A DNA stretch of 48,664 nt from JAIOTH01 sp964639335 (GCA_964639335.1 CAZXCJ010000002.1:1-48664); one strand, 5' to 3'. Shown: positions 34,482 through 40,307, counted from the stretch's first letter. The notes: generated by a model from the letters alone, not told the origin. A program made the numbers and translations.

Positions 34482-34639
34482 CCTCACCCCAAACCCCTCT
34501 CCATTTTTTTGAGAAAAATAGAGAGGGGCACATACCTAATCTGTTTATTACTGTTTGTAAATATTTATGTGTAATTAATGGATATACAAGTAAACGCCCC
34601 TCTCCTTCAGAGTTGAAGGAGAGGGGGTTGGGGGTGAGG
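34482..34639. repeat. right copy of the terminal-inverted-repeat element flanking DUF559 copy B
   Basis: CCTCACCCCAAACCCCTCTC at 34482 and GGAGAGGGGGTTGGGGGTGA..G ending 34639 are inverted repeats of about 21 bp with one mismatch and one indel. The interior shares ATTAAT-GATAT-CAAGTAA with the left copy and with 27424-27450. Confidence 0.85.
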
Positions 34640-34681
34640 CAGAGATTAACAGTGCGTGAAATTACAAAATAACATTTATGC

Positions 34682-35029
34682 GTGAAAAATATGCTCTATG
34701 ATTTAACAATTTTCCAAAAAGCTTATGATTTTCTGTTATGGATAAAGCCGACAGTTCAAAGATTTACTAAAGTTCATAAATATAGTTTGGGGATTGAATT
34801 AGAAAAAGAAACAATAGAGCTTTTAAAACAGATTGTAAGAACCAATTTTAAAAAGGATGATAGAAAAAAGGACATAGAAGAGTGTTTTGTTCATTACGAA
34901 ATAATTAAGATTTTAATTAGAGTATCCAAAGATTACCATCTTTTGAATTTAAAGCAGTACGAGTTTGCCTCTCAAAAATTAGACGAGATAGGTAAATTAC
35001 TTGGTGGTTGGTATAAAAAATTTTCATAG
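34682..35029 (+). CDS. avd: Avd-like DGR accessory protein (four-helix bundle)
   Basis: 115 residues. DLTIFQKAYDFLLWIKPTVQRFTKVHKYSLGIELEKETIELLKQIVRT is characteristic of the Avd/bAvd family, which forms a basic pentameric barrel that binds the reverse transcriptase and template RNA during mutagenic cDNA synthesis. The start may be GTG at 34682 or the in-frame ATG at 34691. It lies directly upstream of the template repeat and reverse transcriptase, the usual DGR order. Confidence 0.88.
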   Translation: MKNMLYDLTIFQKAYDFLLWIKPTVQRFTKVHKYSLGIELEKETIELLKQIVRTNFKKDDRKKDIEECFVHYEIIKILIRVSKDYHLLNLKQYEFASQKLDEIGKLLGGWYKKFS

Positions 35030-35051
35030 CTATCTATTTTATTTAGATAGA

Positions 35052-35081
35052 CCCCATTAGATAATTTCATATCTAACGGGG
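35052..35081. repeat. hairpin 5' of the template repeat
   Basis: CCCCATTAGATA (35052-35063) and TATCTAACGGGG (35070-35081) pair with one A-C mismatch around ATTTCA. It is 28 bases before the template repeat and belongs to the CCCCGTTAGA family. The bases after it (GTGAAGGGATTAA) resemble those after the variable-repeat hairpin (TGAAGGGGTTTAA). Confidence 0.7.
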
Positions 35082-35109
35082 TGAAGGGATTAAATCAATA
35101 AGTGGCACG

Positions 35110-35227
35110 CGTGGCTTCATCCGTGGCGGCAATTGGAATAATGGTTCGAATGCCGGCCTCTTTGCCCTGAACCTCAACAACGCTCCGTCCAATACGAACA
35201 ACAACATTGGCTTTCGCTGCGTCCGCT
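35110..35227 (+). repeat. DGR template repeat (TR)
   Basis: 118 bases with 25 adenines, 22 of them arranged in eleven AAT/AAC codons when read in the target's frame. Ten of those codons differ in the variable repeat. AAY codons cannot become stops by adenine substitution, the well-known safeguard of DGR templates. It lies 80 nt after the Avd-like gene and 200 nt before the reverse transcriptase, in a gene-free stretch (35030-35426) expected to be transcribed as the template RNA. Confidence 0.97.
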
Positions 35228-35426
35228 TCAGTGGTTATTATAATAAACTTGCTAGAATTTCTATTCTTTATGTAGATAGAGAGAGAGCACTATAAACCCC
35301 AGATTTTATTCCTTTTTTCTGTTTTAGAATTGCAGGGGAAAAATATTAAGGCTTTTGGGATTGGCTTGTATTAGTAATTTTTTTGAGTGAAAATTCAGGT
35401 CAATCCGCCGAGTCTTTAAAATTAAA

Positions 35427-36725
35427 ATGAAAACATATAAAAATTTGTTTAGAAGTATTTGTTCTTTTGAAAATTTACACCTTGCTTATTTAAAAGCGCG
35501 AAAATGTAAAAAATATCGGGATTATGTTTTAAAATTCAGCTATAATTTGGAAGAAAATCTGCTAAAATTAAGGGAGGAATTATTGAATCAGACATATTGC
35601 CATGGTTCTTATAGAGAATTCACTGTTTGCGACGCTAAAAAGCGTCATATTAAAGCAGCTCCTTTTAGGGACAGAGTTGTTCACCATGCTTTGTATCATA
35701 TTATTGAACCGATTTTTAACAAAAGTTTTATTTATGATTCTTATGCTTGCCGAGAAAATAAAGGTACTCATCGGGCAATAAAAAGATTGCAGAAATTTTT
35801 GAGAAGAACGAATATTAATAAGTGTATTTATTGCCTGCAAGCTGACATTTCAAAGTATTTTGACAGCATTGACCATCAAATTTTACTATTGTTGATAGAG
35901 AAAAAAATTAAAGACCAAAAAGTTATTTGGTTGATAAAAGAGATTATAAACAGTTGTTGCATCCATAAGATTTATAAGAATTTATTCGACCCTATTAGAG
36001 ATTCTTATTTTTCGAACGGAACGAGAGTCATAAAAAGTCTGAACGAAGTGAAGACCTTTTATGACCGAGTGAGTGAGAAAAGAATGAATACCCCGTCAGC
36101 TTGCTGCGGGGTTAAGGTGCGACCGAATGGGAGCTCCGATCAGAGTCCAGAGCTTGCTCTGGGGTTTGATACCATTCATTCTGAGCGGGGCAAAAGAGAA
36201 AATGAGAGAAAATCTCTAACGGGGTTTGACTTTAGAAAAACAGGGATTCCTATTGGCAATTTAACCAGCCAGCTATTTGCTAATATTTACTTGAATGAAT
36301 TAGACCAGTTTGTAAAACATGAATTAAAAGAGAAGTATTATCTTCGTTATATGGATGATTTTCTTATATTATATCCTTCAAAGCAGAAACTTCATCAGAT
36401 TAAACAAAAAATTGGGATATTTTTACAAGAGAAATTAAATTTAAAATTGCATCCTAAAAAAGTGAATGTATTTCAAGTAAAAAATAATATCTGTTTTCTT
36501 GGTTATCGTCATTTTATAGATTATAGGTTATTGAAAAAAGATACAGTTAAAAGGTTTATAAAAAGGACTAAAATTTATAAAAAGAGATTAAGTACAGGAT
36601 TGATGACTCAAGAAAAATTTAATGATTCTTTGCAATCATGGTTGGCTTACGCTCAATTTGGTAATTCATGGGGTTTGGTTCAAAAATTGTTCCAAATTAT
36701 ACCAATATCCAAAAAAAAAGATTAA
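35427..36725 (+). CDS. DGR reverse transcriptase with a large in-frame insertion
   Basis: 432 residues. Motifs in order: FRDRVVHHALYHIIEPIF, LQADISKYFDSIDH (catalytic Asp), GIPIGNLTSQ (276-282 region; IGxxxSQ is the DGR-specific form), YMDDFLIL (308-311, catalytic DD), then LHPKKV and FLGYR. It copies the template RNA with adenine-directed errors. About 80 residues (188-266) between the palm segments are extra relative to the family; their DNA (35990-36224) has CCCCGTTAGA-family ends and contains two more GC hairpins. The frame is open throughout and all catalytic motifs are intact, so the enzyme may work, or the element may be recent and damaging. Confidence 0.95.
   Translation: MKTYKNLFRSICSFENLHLAYLKARKCKKYRDYVLKFSYNLEENLLKLREELLNQTYCHGSYREFTVCDAKKRHIKAAPFRDRVVHHALYHIIEPIFNKSFIYDSYACRENKGTHRAIKRLQKFLRRTNINKCIYCLQADISKYFDSIDHQILLLLIEKKIKDQKVIWLIKEIINSCCIHKIYKNLFDPIRDSYFSNGTRVIKSLNEVKTFYDRVSEKRMNTPSACCGVKVRPNGSSDQSPELALGFDTIHSERGKRENERKSLTGFDFRKTGIPIGNLTSQLFANIYLNELDQFVKHELKEKYYLRYMDDFLILYPSKQKLHQIKQKIGIFLQEKLNLKLHPKKVNVFQVKNNICFLGYRHFIDYRLLKKDTVKRFIKRTKIYKKRLSTGLMTQEKFNDSLQSWLAYAQFGNSWGLVQKLFQIIPISKKKD
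35990..36224. repeat. 235-bp inverted-repeat element inserted in the reverse transcriptase gene
   Basis: Left end CCCTATTAGAGATT (35990-36003), right end AATCTCTAACGGGG (36211-36224), pairing with two or three mismatches. Nested inside are CCCCGTCAGCTTGCTGCGGGG (about 36091-36111) and CCAGAGCTTGCTCTGG (about 36149-36164). Confidence 0.75.
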
Positions 36726-36738
36726 TTTTCAAGTGGTC

Positions 36739-36810
36739 AATTTCAAAGATAGGTGGAATAGAGAATTAACTACAGCAGAGATAGAGCTTTTGTATGATAG
36801 GGGACGTTGA
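36739..36810 (+). pseudogene. fragment of a LamG-type domain C terminus
   Basis: The reading frame FKDRWNRELTTAEIELLYDR-G-R ending at a TGA at 36810 matches the closing strand and helix of LamG/concanavalin-like domains (compare IKVYNRVLNSGEIQSL in the DGR target). Nothing upstream in the frame belongs to such a domain. It looks like the remaining tail of a second surface-protein gene lost downstream of the reverse transcriptase. A hairpin GGACGT...ACGTCC follows at about 36803-36831. Confidence 0.5.
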
Positions 36811-37015
36811 TAGCTTTGCTATCTTACGTCCTAAAGAGAAAGGAGGGTATTAGGTTAGAAAATACCTGCCCGCCATAGCCTACGGCGTTAGGCGTTGGCA
36901 GGCGGGGTTGTTAGATATTCGAAAATAGTTAATGAGTTTCAAATGTTTAATGACAAATGTCTAATTATTTATATAGTAGAGCAAGGAACGTTTATAAGTA
37001 AGAAAATTAAAATAG
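36811..37015. repeat. gap with a palindromic element (36864-36908)
   Basis: ACCTGCCCGCCATAGCC...GGCGTTGGCAGGCGGGGT at 36864-36908 is of the same type as 9577-9619. The rest is AT-rich without a recognisable gene. Confidence 0.65.
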
Positions 37016-37066
37016 TTTACTCAGAATTGAGTAAATGTTTACTCAGAATTGAGTAAACGCTATAAT
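37016..37066 (+). promoter_or_regulatory. tandem 20-bp palindromic operators and promoter of the MNT-HTH gene
   Basis: TTTACTCAGAATTGAGTAAA occurs twice, at 37016-37035 and 37038-37057, each a palindrome of TTTACTCA/TGAGTAAA. The -35 box TTTACT (37038-37043) is the left arm of the second copy; 17 bases later comes TATAAT (37061-37066), eight bases before the ATG. A regulator bound here would block RNA polymerase, and the gene downstream encodes a winged-helix domain, so autoregulation is likely. Confidence 0.75.
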
Positions 37067-37074
37067 ATTATAAT

Positions 37075-37653
37075 ATGTTTGATTTTATTTTTAAATCTAA
37101 GATAAAAAGGGAAATTTTGAAATTTCTGTTTTCTTTTCCTGAAAAAGAATTTTATTTAAGTGAAATTGCCCGAAAAATAAACGCTTCAGTTGGCAGTTGT
37201 CAAAGAGAATTAGATAAATTGGTTGAGGCCAATATTTTGGGTTCAGAAAAAAGAGATAATTTAAAATTATATTTTGTAGATAGAAAAAATCCTTTTTATA
37301 ATGATTTAAAAAATATTATAAATAAAACAATCGGGCTTGAAGAAAAAATTAAGAAGACGGTTGAAGAGATTAAGGGGGTTGAATTTGCTTTTATTTTTGG
37401 GTCTTATGCTAAGGGTAATTTTTCTAATAATTCGGATATAGATTTATTTATTATCGGTCAGGTTAAAGAAGATGAAATTTTTAGAAAGACAAAGACATTA
37501 GAAAATAAAATTGGTCGAGAAATTAATTATCATATTTATTCAAAAGTTGAATTTAAAAAGAAATTTAAAACCAATTCTTTTTTGCAAAACATTTTGAAAA
37601 ATAATATTTTTTTAACCGACAACAAAGATGAGTTTAGAGAATTATTTAAATAA
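37075..37653 (+). CDS. winged-helix + MNT-type nucleotidyltransferase (antitoxin-like)
   Basis: 192 residues. Residues about 1-75 form a winged-helix domain (FYLSEIARKINASVGSCQRELDKLVEANIL). Residues about 90-170 form a minimal nucleotidyltransferase with FAFIFGSYAKGNFSNNSDIDLFII, the GSx10DxD pattern of MNT proteins. MNT partners of HEPN toxins AMPylate or otherwise neutralise them. The HEPN partner overlaps the 3' end but is truncated. Two palindromic operators cover the promoter. The family is common in archaea and candidate-phyla bacteria. Confidence 0.85.
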   Translation: MFDFIFKSKIKREILKFLFSFPEKEFYLSEIARKINASVGSCQRELDKLVEANILGSEKRDNLKLYFVDRKNPFYNDLKNIINKTIGLEEKIKKTVEEIKGVEFAFIFGSYAKGNFSNNSDIDLFIIGQVKEDEIFRKTKTLENKIGREINYHIYSKVEFKKKFKTNSFLQNILKNNIFLTDNKDEFRELFK

Positions 37654-37783
37654 TTTAATTGAAAGAGGTTTTTTAAAGAAAGAACAAATTGGCGTTGACC
37701 AGGTTTCTGCTTTATTAAAGAGTGCTTCTAAAAATATTAAAGCCGCAGAAAAAAATTTAGAGATTGACGAAGAAACTTGTTAA
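37628..37783 (+). pseudogene. truncated HEPN-domain toxin gene
   Basis: 51 residues: MSLENYLNNLIERGFLKKEQ, then VSALLKSASKNIKAAEKNLE and IDEETC, the beginning of HEPN proteins paired with MNT domains. It starts inside the end of the MNT gene (26-base overlap), the usual arrangement. The frame stops just where the family continues with a Tyr-Ala-Ala/Met helix, so the catalytic Rx4-6H motif is missing. The DNA after the stop is a CCCTGAGGGTCGG palindrome-type repeat, suggesting that insertion or deletion removed the rest. Confidence 0.7.
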
Positions 37784-37993
37784 CTGAATTTTAACCCTGA
37801 GGGTCGGTTTTGACAGTTTACATTTTTGGGTGTAAGATTATAAATTGCTAAATTGTTGGATTGTTGGATTGTTAGAATATTTGATTAAAATAATTTAAGC
37901 CATAAACCACTCCCCTTCGACAGGCTCAGGGTCGGGTTCATGGCAAGGGCCGCAATAATTATTAAGGCGGTTTTTTTATTTAATAAATTATTT
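37784..37993. other. AT-rich gap with CCCTGAGGGTCG and CTTCGACAGGCTCAGGG repeats
   Basis: Short repeats AAATTGTTGGATTGTTGG and the dispersed phrase CCCCTTCGACAGGCTCAGGG (37911-37930). No gene is supported. Confidence 0.5.
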
Positions 37994-38161
37994 ATGTTTG
38001 ATAAAGAATTATATCAAGAGAGATATAGAATAAAATCAACCCGATTACCAGATTGGGATTATTCAAATCCGGGGTATTACCTGCCTTCGCGTGCCGTCGC
38101 CAAAGTGGCTTTGGCACGTCGGCGACCGAAGCGTAGCTTCAGCCTGCCTGCACGAAGCTGA
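37994..38161 (+). pseudogene. truncated REP-associated tyrosine transposase (RAYT/IS200-like) start
   Basis: The first 29 residues, MFDKELYQERYRIKSTRLPD then WDYSNPGYY, match the N terminus of Y1/RAYT transposases, which continue with a ...FVTICTKNRE-type strand and a catalytic HUH. Here, right after PGYY, the sequence turns into a GC-rich palindromic element (38080-38165) and the frame ends within it. The catalytic part is absent, so the gene is dead. RAYTs elsewhere mobilise palindromic REP sequences, and this remnant lies against one. Confidence 0.65.
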
Positions 38162-38245
38162 AACTTCGTTTCGGCATGGCAGGCTACGCGTCCATCCTCC
38201 CCCTGCACCATACGGTTCGGGGTGCGGAGGACGGGCAGGCAGGTC
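38080..38245. repeat. cluster of GC-rich palindromes interrupting the RAYT remnant
   Basis: 38080-38145 is close to the reverse complement of 11165-11232 (CCTGCCTTCGCGTGCCGTCG...CGAAGCGTAGCTTC). Further hairpin sequences follow to 38245 (GGCATGGCAGGCTACGCGTCC and CCCTGCACCATACGG). Reading frames predicted here on both strands are products of the repeats. Confidence 0.8.
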
Positions 38246-38271
38246 CTGAAAGGGACTCTGGTATAATAAAT

Positions 38272-38311
38272 TTGACAAGTTATAAATATATGTGTACACT
38301 TAAGATACACA
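38272..38311 (+). promoter_or_regulatory. promoter and palindrome of the antitoxin/RelE-like operon
   Basis: TTGACA (38272-38277), 17-bp spacer, TACACT (38295-38300). Overlapping the -10 box is TGTGTA...TACACA (38291-38311) with an internal GTGTACAC, a probable operator for the antitoxin-toxin complex. The antitoxin ATG lies 27 bases after the -10 box. Confidence 0.6.
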
Positions 38312-38326
38312 TTAATGTAAAAATAT

Positions 38327-38575
38327 ATGCTGACTAAACTTGTGGGAATTAGGGAATTTCGTCAAAACATATCTACTTTATATGAAAAGGCCAGAAAAAA
38401 TAATTGGCGTTTTATTGTATTAAATCGCAACCAACCCGTTTTTAAGGTTGAACCTCTTGGTAAAAAAGATGTAATAGTAGAGAAGCTTGCTCTAGACATA
38501 AAAGAAGCAAGGGAAGATGTTAAAAGGGGTAGAGTTTATGATTTTGAAGAAATTTGTGATGAATTGGGCTTATGA
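38327..38575 (+). CDS. Phd/YefM-like antitoxin
   Basis: 82 residues. LVGIREFRQNISTLYEKARK with FIVLNRNQPVFKVEPL is the Phd/YefM N-terminal DNA-binding fold, and the C-terminal helix (AREDVKRGRVYDFEEICDEL) would wrap the toxin. It should repress its own promoter through the palindrome at 38291-38311. The stop overlaps the toxin start by four bases (38572-38575), so translation is coupled. Confidence 0.82.
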   Translation: MLTKLVGIREFRQNISTLYEKARKNNWRFIVLNRNQPVFKVEPLGKKDVIVEKLALDIKEAREDVKRGRVYDFEEICDELGL

Positions 38576-38841
38576 AGTATAAGCTGCAATTAACAAAAAA
38601 AGCTAAAAATGATTTTTTAGTATTAGAAAGGGATATTCAAAAAAGAATCGCTAAAAAATTGAAATTTTATATTTCAAATAATAATCCTTTAAAATATGCT
38701 AAGAAATTGAAAGATAATAGATTGGGAACTTATAGATTTAGAATTGGAGATTATAGAGTGATTTTTGATGTTGATAATAAAGCTAATATAACTATTCTTA
38801 TGATTTTGCGAGTCAAACATAGAAAAGAGGTCTATTTGTAA
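38572..38841 (+). CDS. RelE/ParE-family toxin
   Basis: 89 residues. KLQLTKKAKNDFLVLERDIQKRIAKKL, LKDNRLGTYRFRIGDYRVIFDVD and ILRVKHRKEVYL match RelE-type ribosome-dependent mRNA interferases, with the conserved Arg/Tyr/His pattern of the active site (YRFR, YRV, KHRKEVY). Complete and of normal length. It is the third small toxin-type gene in this window, after hicA and the truncated HEPN. Confidence 0.88.
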   Translation: MKYKLQLTKKAKNDFLVLERDIQKRIAKKLKFYISNNNPLKYAKKLKDNRLGTYRFRIGDYRVIFDVDNKANITILMILRVKHRKEVYL

Positions 38842-38908
38842 TTTTAGGATTAGAATTGAGCACCCCGGGGGTGGCTTATTTTAAAAATAAAAAAATATAC
38901 ACTTTTGG

Positions 38909-39064
38909 CCCCGCATGCGCGGGGTTTTCGCTTGAGCTCCAACGGGATGGCCTGCCTACGCCAAGGCTTCCCCCTTCGCAGAGCTACGGTGGACAAGTCT
39001 GCGTGACCCCGTCATAAAGACGGGGCAAGCAGTCCCCGTTTAACGGGGCAAGCAGACGATTTCA
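38909..39064. repeat. hairpins between relE and tRNA-Asp
   Basis: CCCCGC/GCGGGG plus TTTT (38909-38928) could be the relE terminator. GACCCCGTC/GACGGGGC and CCCCGT/ACGGGG follow near 39004-39050. 38886-38909 repeats the sequence flanking the 3' end of the tRNA (AATA-ACTTTTGGC) at 39067-39092. Confidence 0.6.
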
Positions 39065-39088
39065 GGAAATAAAAAAAATAAATACTTT

Positions 39089-39165
39089 TGGCGGGATGGA
39101 AGGGACTCGAACCCTCGACCTTCTGCGTGACAGGCAGACGTTCTAACCAGCTGAACTACCACCCC
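39089..39165 (-). tRNA. tRNA-Asp (anticodon GTC)
   Basis: 77 nt with the CCA encoded. Acceptor GGGGTGG/CCATCCC, D arm GTTCAGCTGGTTAGAAC, anticodon stem TCTGC/GCAGA with loop CTGTCAC (anticodon GTC), T arm GAGGG-TTCGAAC-CCTTC, discriminator G. It aligns closely with the tRNA-Asp of other bacteria. The gene is enclosed by 16-bp perfect inverted repeats (39075-39090 and 39167-39182) that would extend its acceptor stem, followed on the 3' side by a T run on its own strand. Confidence 0.95.
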
Positions 39166-39229
39166 ACCAAAAGTATTTATTTTATATAACTATTGTTAAA
39201 GTTTTGTATTTTTATATTGTTTACCAACT

Positions 39230-39320
39230 GTCGGAACGAAGTCGAGCTTAGCTCGACAAAGTGTAGATCCTCCGTAGTCCCGCTTAGCGGGGCGGAGGGG
39301 GAAACTACCACCCCAGCAAA
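39230..39320. repeat. palindromic repeats with a duplicate of the tRNA-Asp 5' end
   Basis: GTCGAGCTTAGCTCGAC (39242-39258) and CCTCCGTAGTCCCGCTTAGCGGGGCGGAGG are palindromic. At 39301-39320 AACTACCACCCCAGCAAAAA (with one extra A) copies AACTACCACCCCACCAAAAG at 39155-39174, the tRNA 5' end plus flank, at about 18 of 20 bases. Confidence 0.6.
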
Positions 39321-39370
39321 AATGCTGGATTTATAATGATATTTATTTTTTCAAAACGTTAGTAATTTCA

Positions 39371-39724
39371 TTACTTTACGTTTTTCAATGTTTTGACAAT
39401 ATTTTCAAAAATTTGAGGATTATTTTCTGCTAAATCAGCCAATACCTTTCGATCTAATTCAATTTTATTTTTCTTTAGTAAATCAATAAATTTGCTATAA
39501 GATAAATCATATTGTCTTACAGCGGCGTTTAATTTAATTTGCCACAATCTACGCATGACACCCTTCTTTTTTCTTCTATCAGCTAAAGCATTAGCTCCAG
39601 CTTTTTTAACGGCTGTTTTAGCTAATTTGATTTTAGATTTTCTACCCCATTTATAACCTTTGGTTTTTTTTAAAAGGTTTTTCCTACTTTTGATATGAGT
39701 TTTACCTCTTTTTACTCTAGGCAT
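39371..39724 (-). CDS. rplT: 50S ribosomal protein L20
   Basis: 117 residues, standard length. PRVKRGKTHIKSRKNLLKKTKGYKWGRKSK, then the globular part RKKKGVMRRLWQIKLNAAVRQYDLSYSKFI, are typical of L20, which binds 23S rRNA early in 50S assembly. It is the last gene of the infC-rpmI-rplT set on the reverse strand. The gap to rpmI holds the 88-bp dispersed repeat, so L20-type autoregulation through a compact leader may be altered. Confidence 0.97.
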   Translation of the reverse strand: MPRVKRGKTHIKSRKNLLKKTKGYKWGRKSKIKLAKTAVKKAGANALADRRKKKGVMRRLWQIKLNAAVRQYDLSYSKFIDLLKKNKIELDRKVLADLAENNPQIFENIVKTLKNVK

Positions 39725-39743
39725 GGTATTAAATTATTAAATT

Positions 39744-39831
39744 GTTAAATGGTTAAATTGTCGAAGATCCCGAGTTTATCGAGGGATCGAAGACCCTGAG
39801 TGGGTGAAACGAATCGAAGGGTTAAATTGTT
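39744..39831. repeat. 88-bp exact dispersed repeat, copy 2
   Basis: Identical to 24647-24734 over all 88 bases and in the same orientation. Here it lies between rplT and rpmI, followed by a CCGCCAGTTGGCGG palindrome at 39847-39860. Confidence 0.9.
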
Positions 39832-39885
39832 TTCTTCCACCTTCTCCGCCAGTTGGCGGATTCGGAGGACAGGTGATTTCTTGAT

Positions 39886-40074
39886 TTATAGATATTTTTT
39901 TAAGCTTTTGGATATTGATTTAGGCAGGGCTCTGTCTTTTCTTTTATTTCTAGTTTTTTTAGAGCTTTCTTTAGAATTAAAATGGTCTTGACCCTTAGAT
40001 CTAGTTATTAATTTACCAGTTTTAGTTTTTTTAATCCTTTTGCTTAAGGCCTTGTGTGTTTTTAGTTTTGGCAT
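39886..40074 (-). CDS. rpmI: 50S ribosomal protein L35
   Basis: 62 residues. MPKLKTHKALSKRIKKTKTG and RSKGQDHFNSKESSKKTRNKR are characteristic of L35. Second ribosomal-protein gene of the infC operon. Between it and infC lies a GIY-YIG gene that is not part of the conserved operon. Confidence 0.95.
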   Translation of the reverse strand: MPKLKTHKALSKRIKKTKTGKLITRSKGQDHFNSKESSKKTRNKRKDRALPKSISKSLKKYL

Positions 40075-40307
40075 ATACTAATTTGTTAATACCAATATAC
40101 AAATGTTACTAATAATACTAATAGATTATACAAATGATGCGGATAGACCTCAGTATTTGTATGATTAGCATCATTGGTATATTAGTAAAATTTTATTGGT
40201 ATCGGGTTATTATTTACCCAGCACCTTTTTAAGTAGGAATATTAGATATTCTATTTTAAAATGACGGCTTTGCTTAGTATCTACAACTAAGTATTAGATT
40301 GGTTAAA

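Noticed and set aside
38063..38310. Two overlapping reverse-strand frames of about 78 residues
   Set aside because: Both are read from the palindromic cluster at 38080-38245 and have no gene-like context.
39800..39991. 63-residue forward frame
   Set aside because: Antisense to rpmI and part of the 88-bp repeat; rpmI is the real gene.
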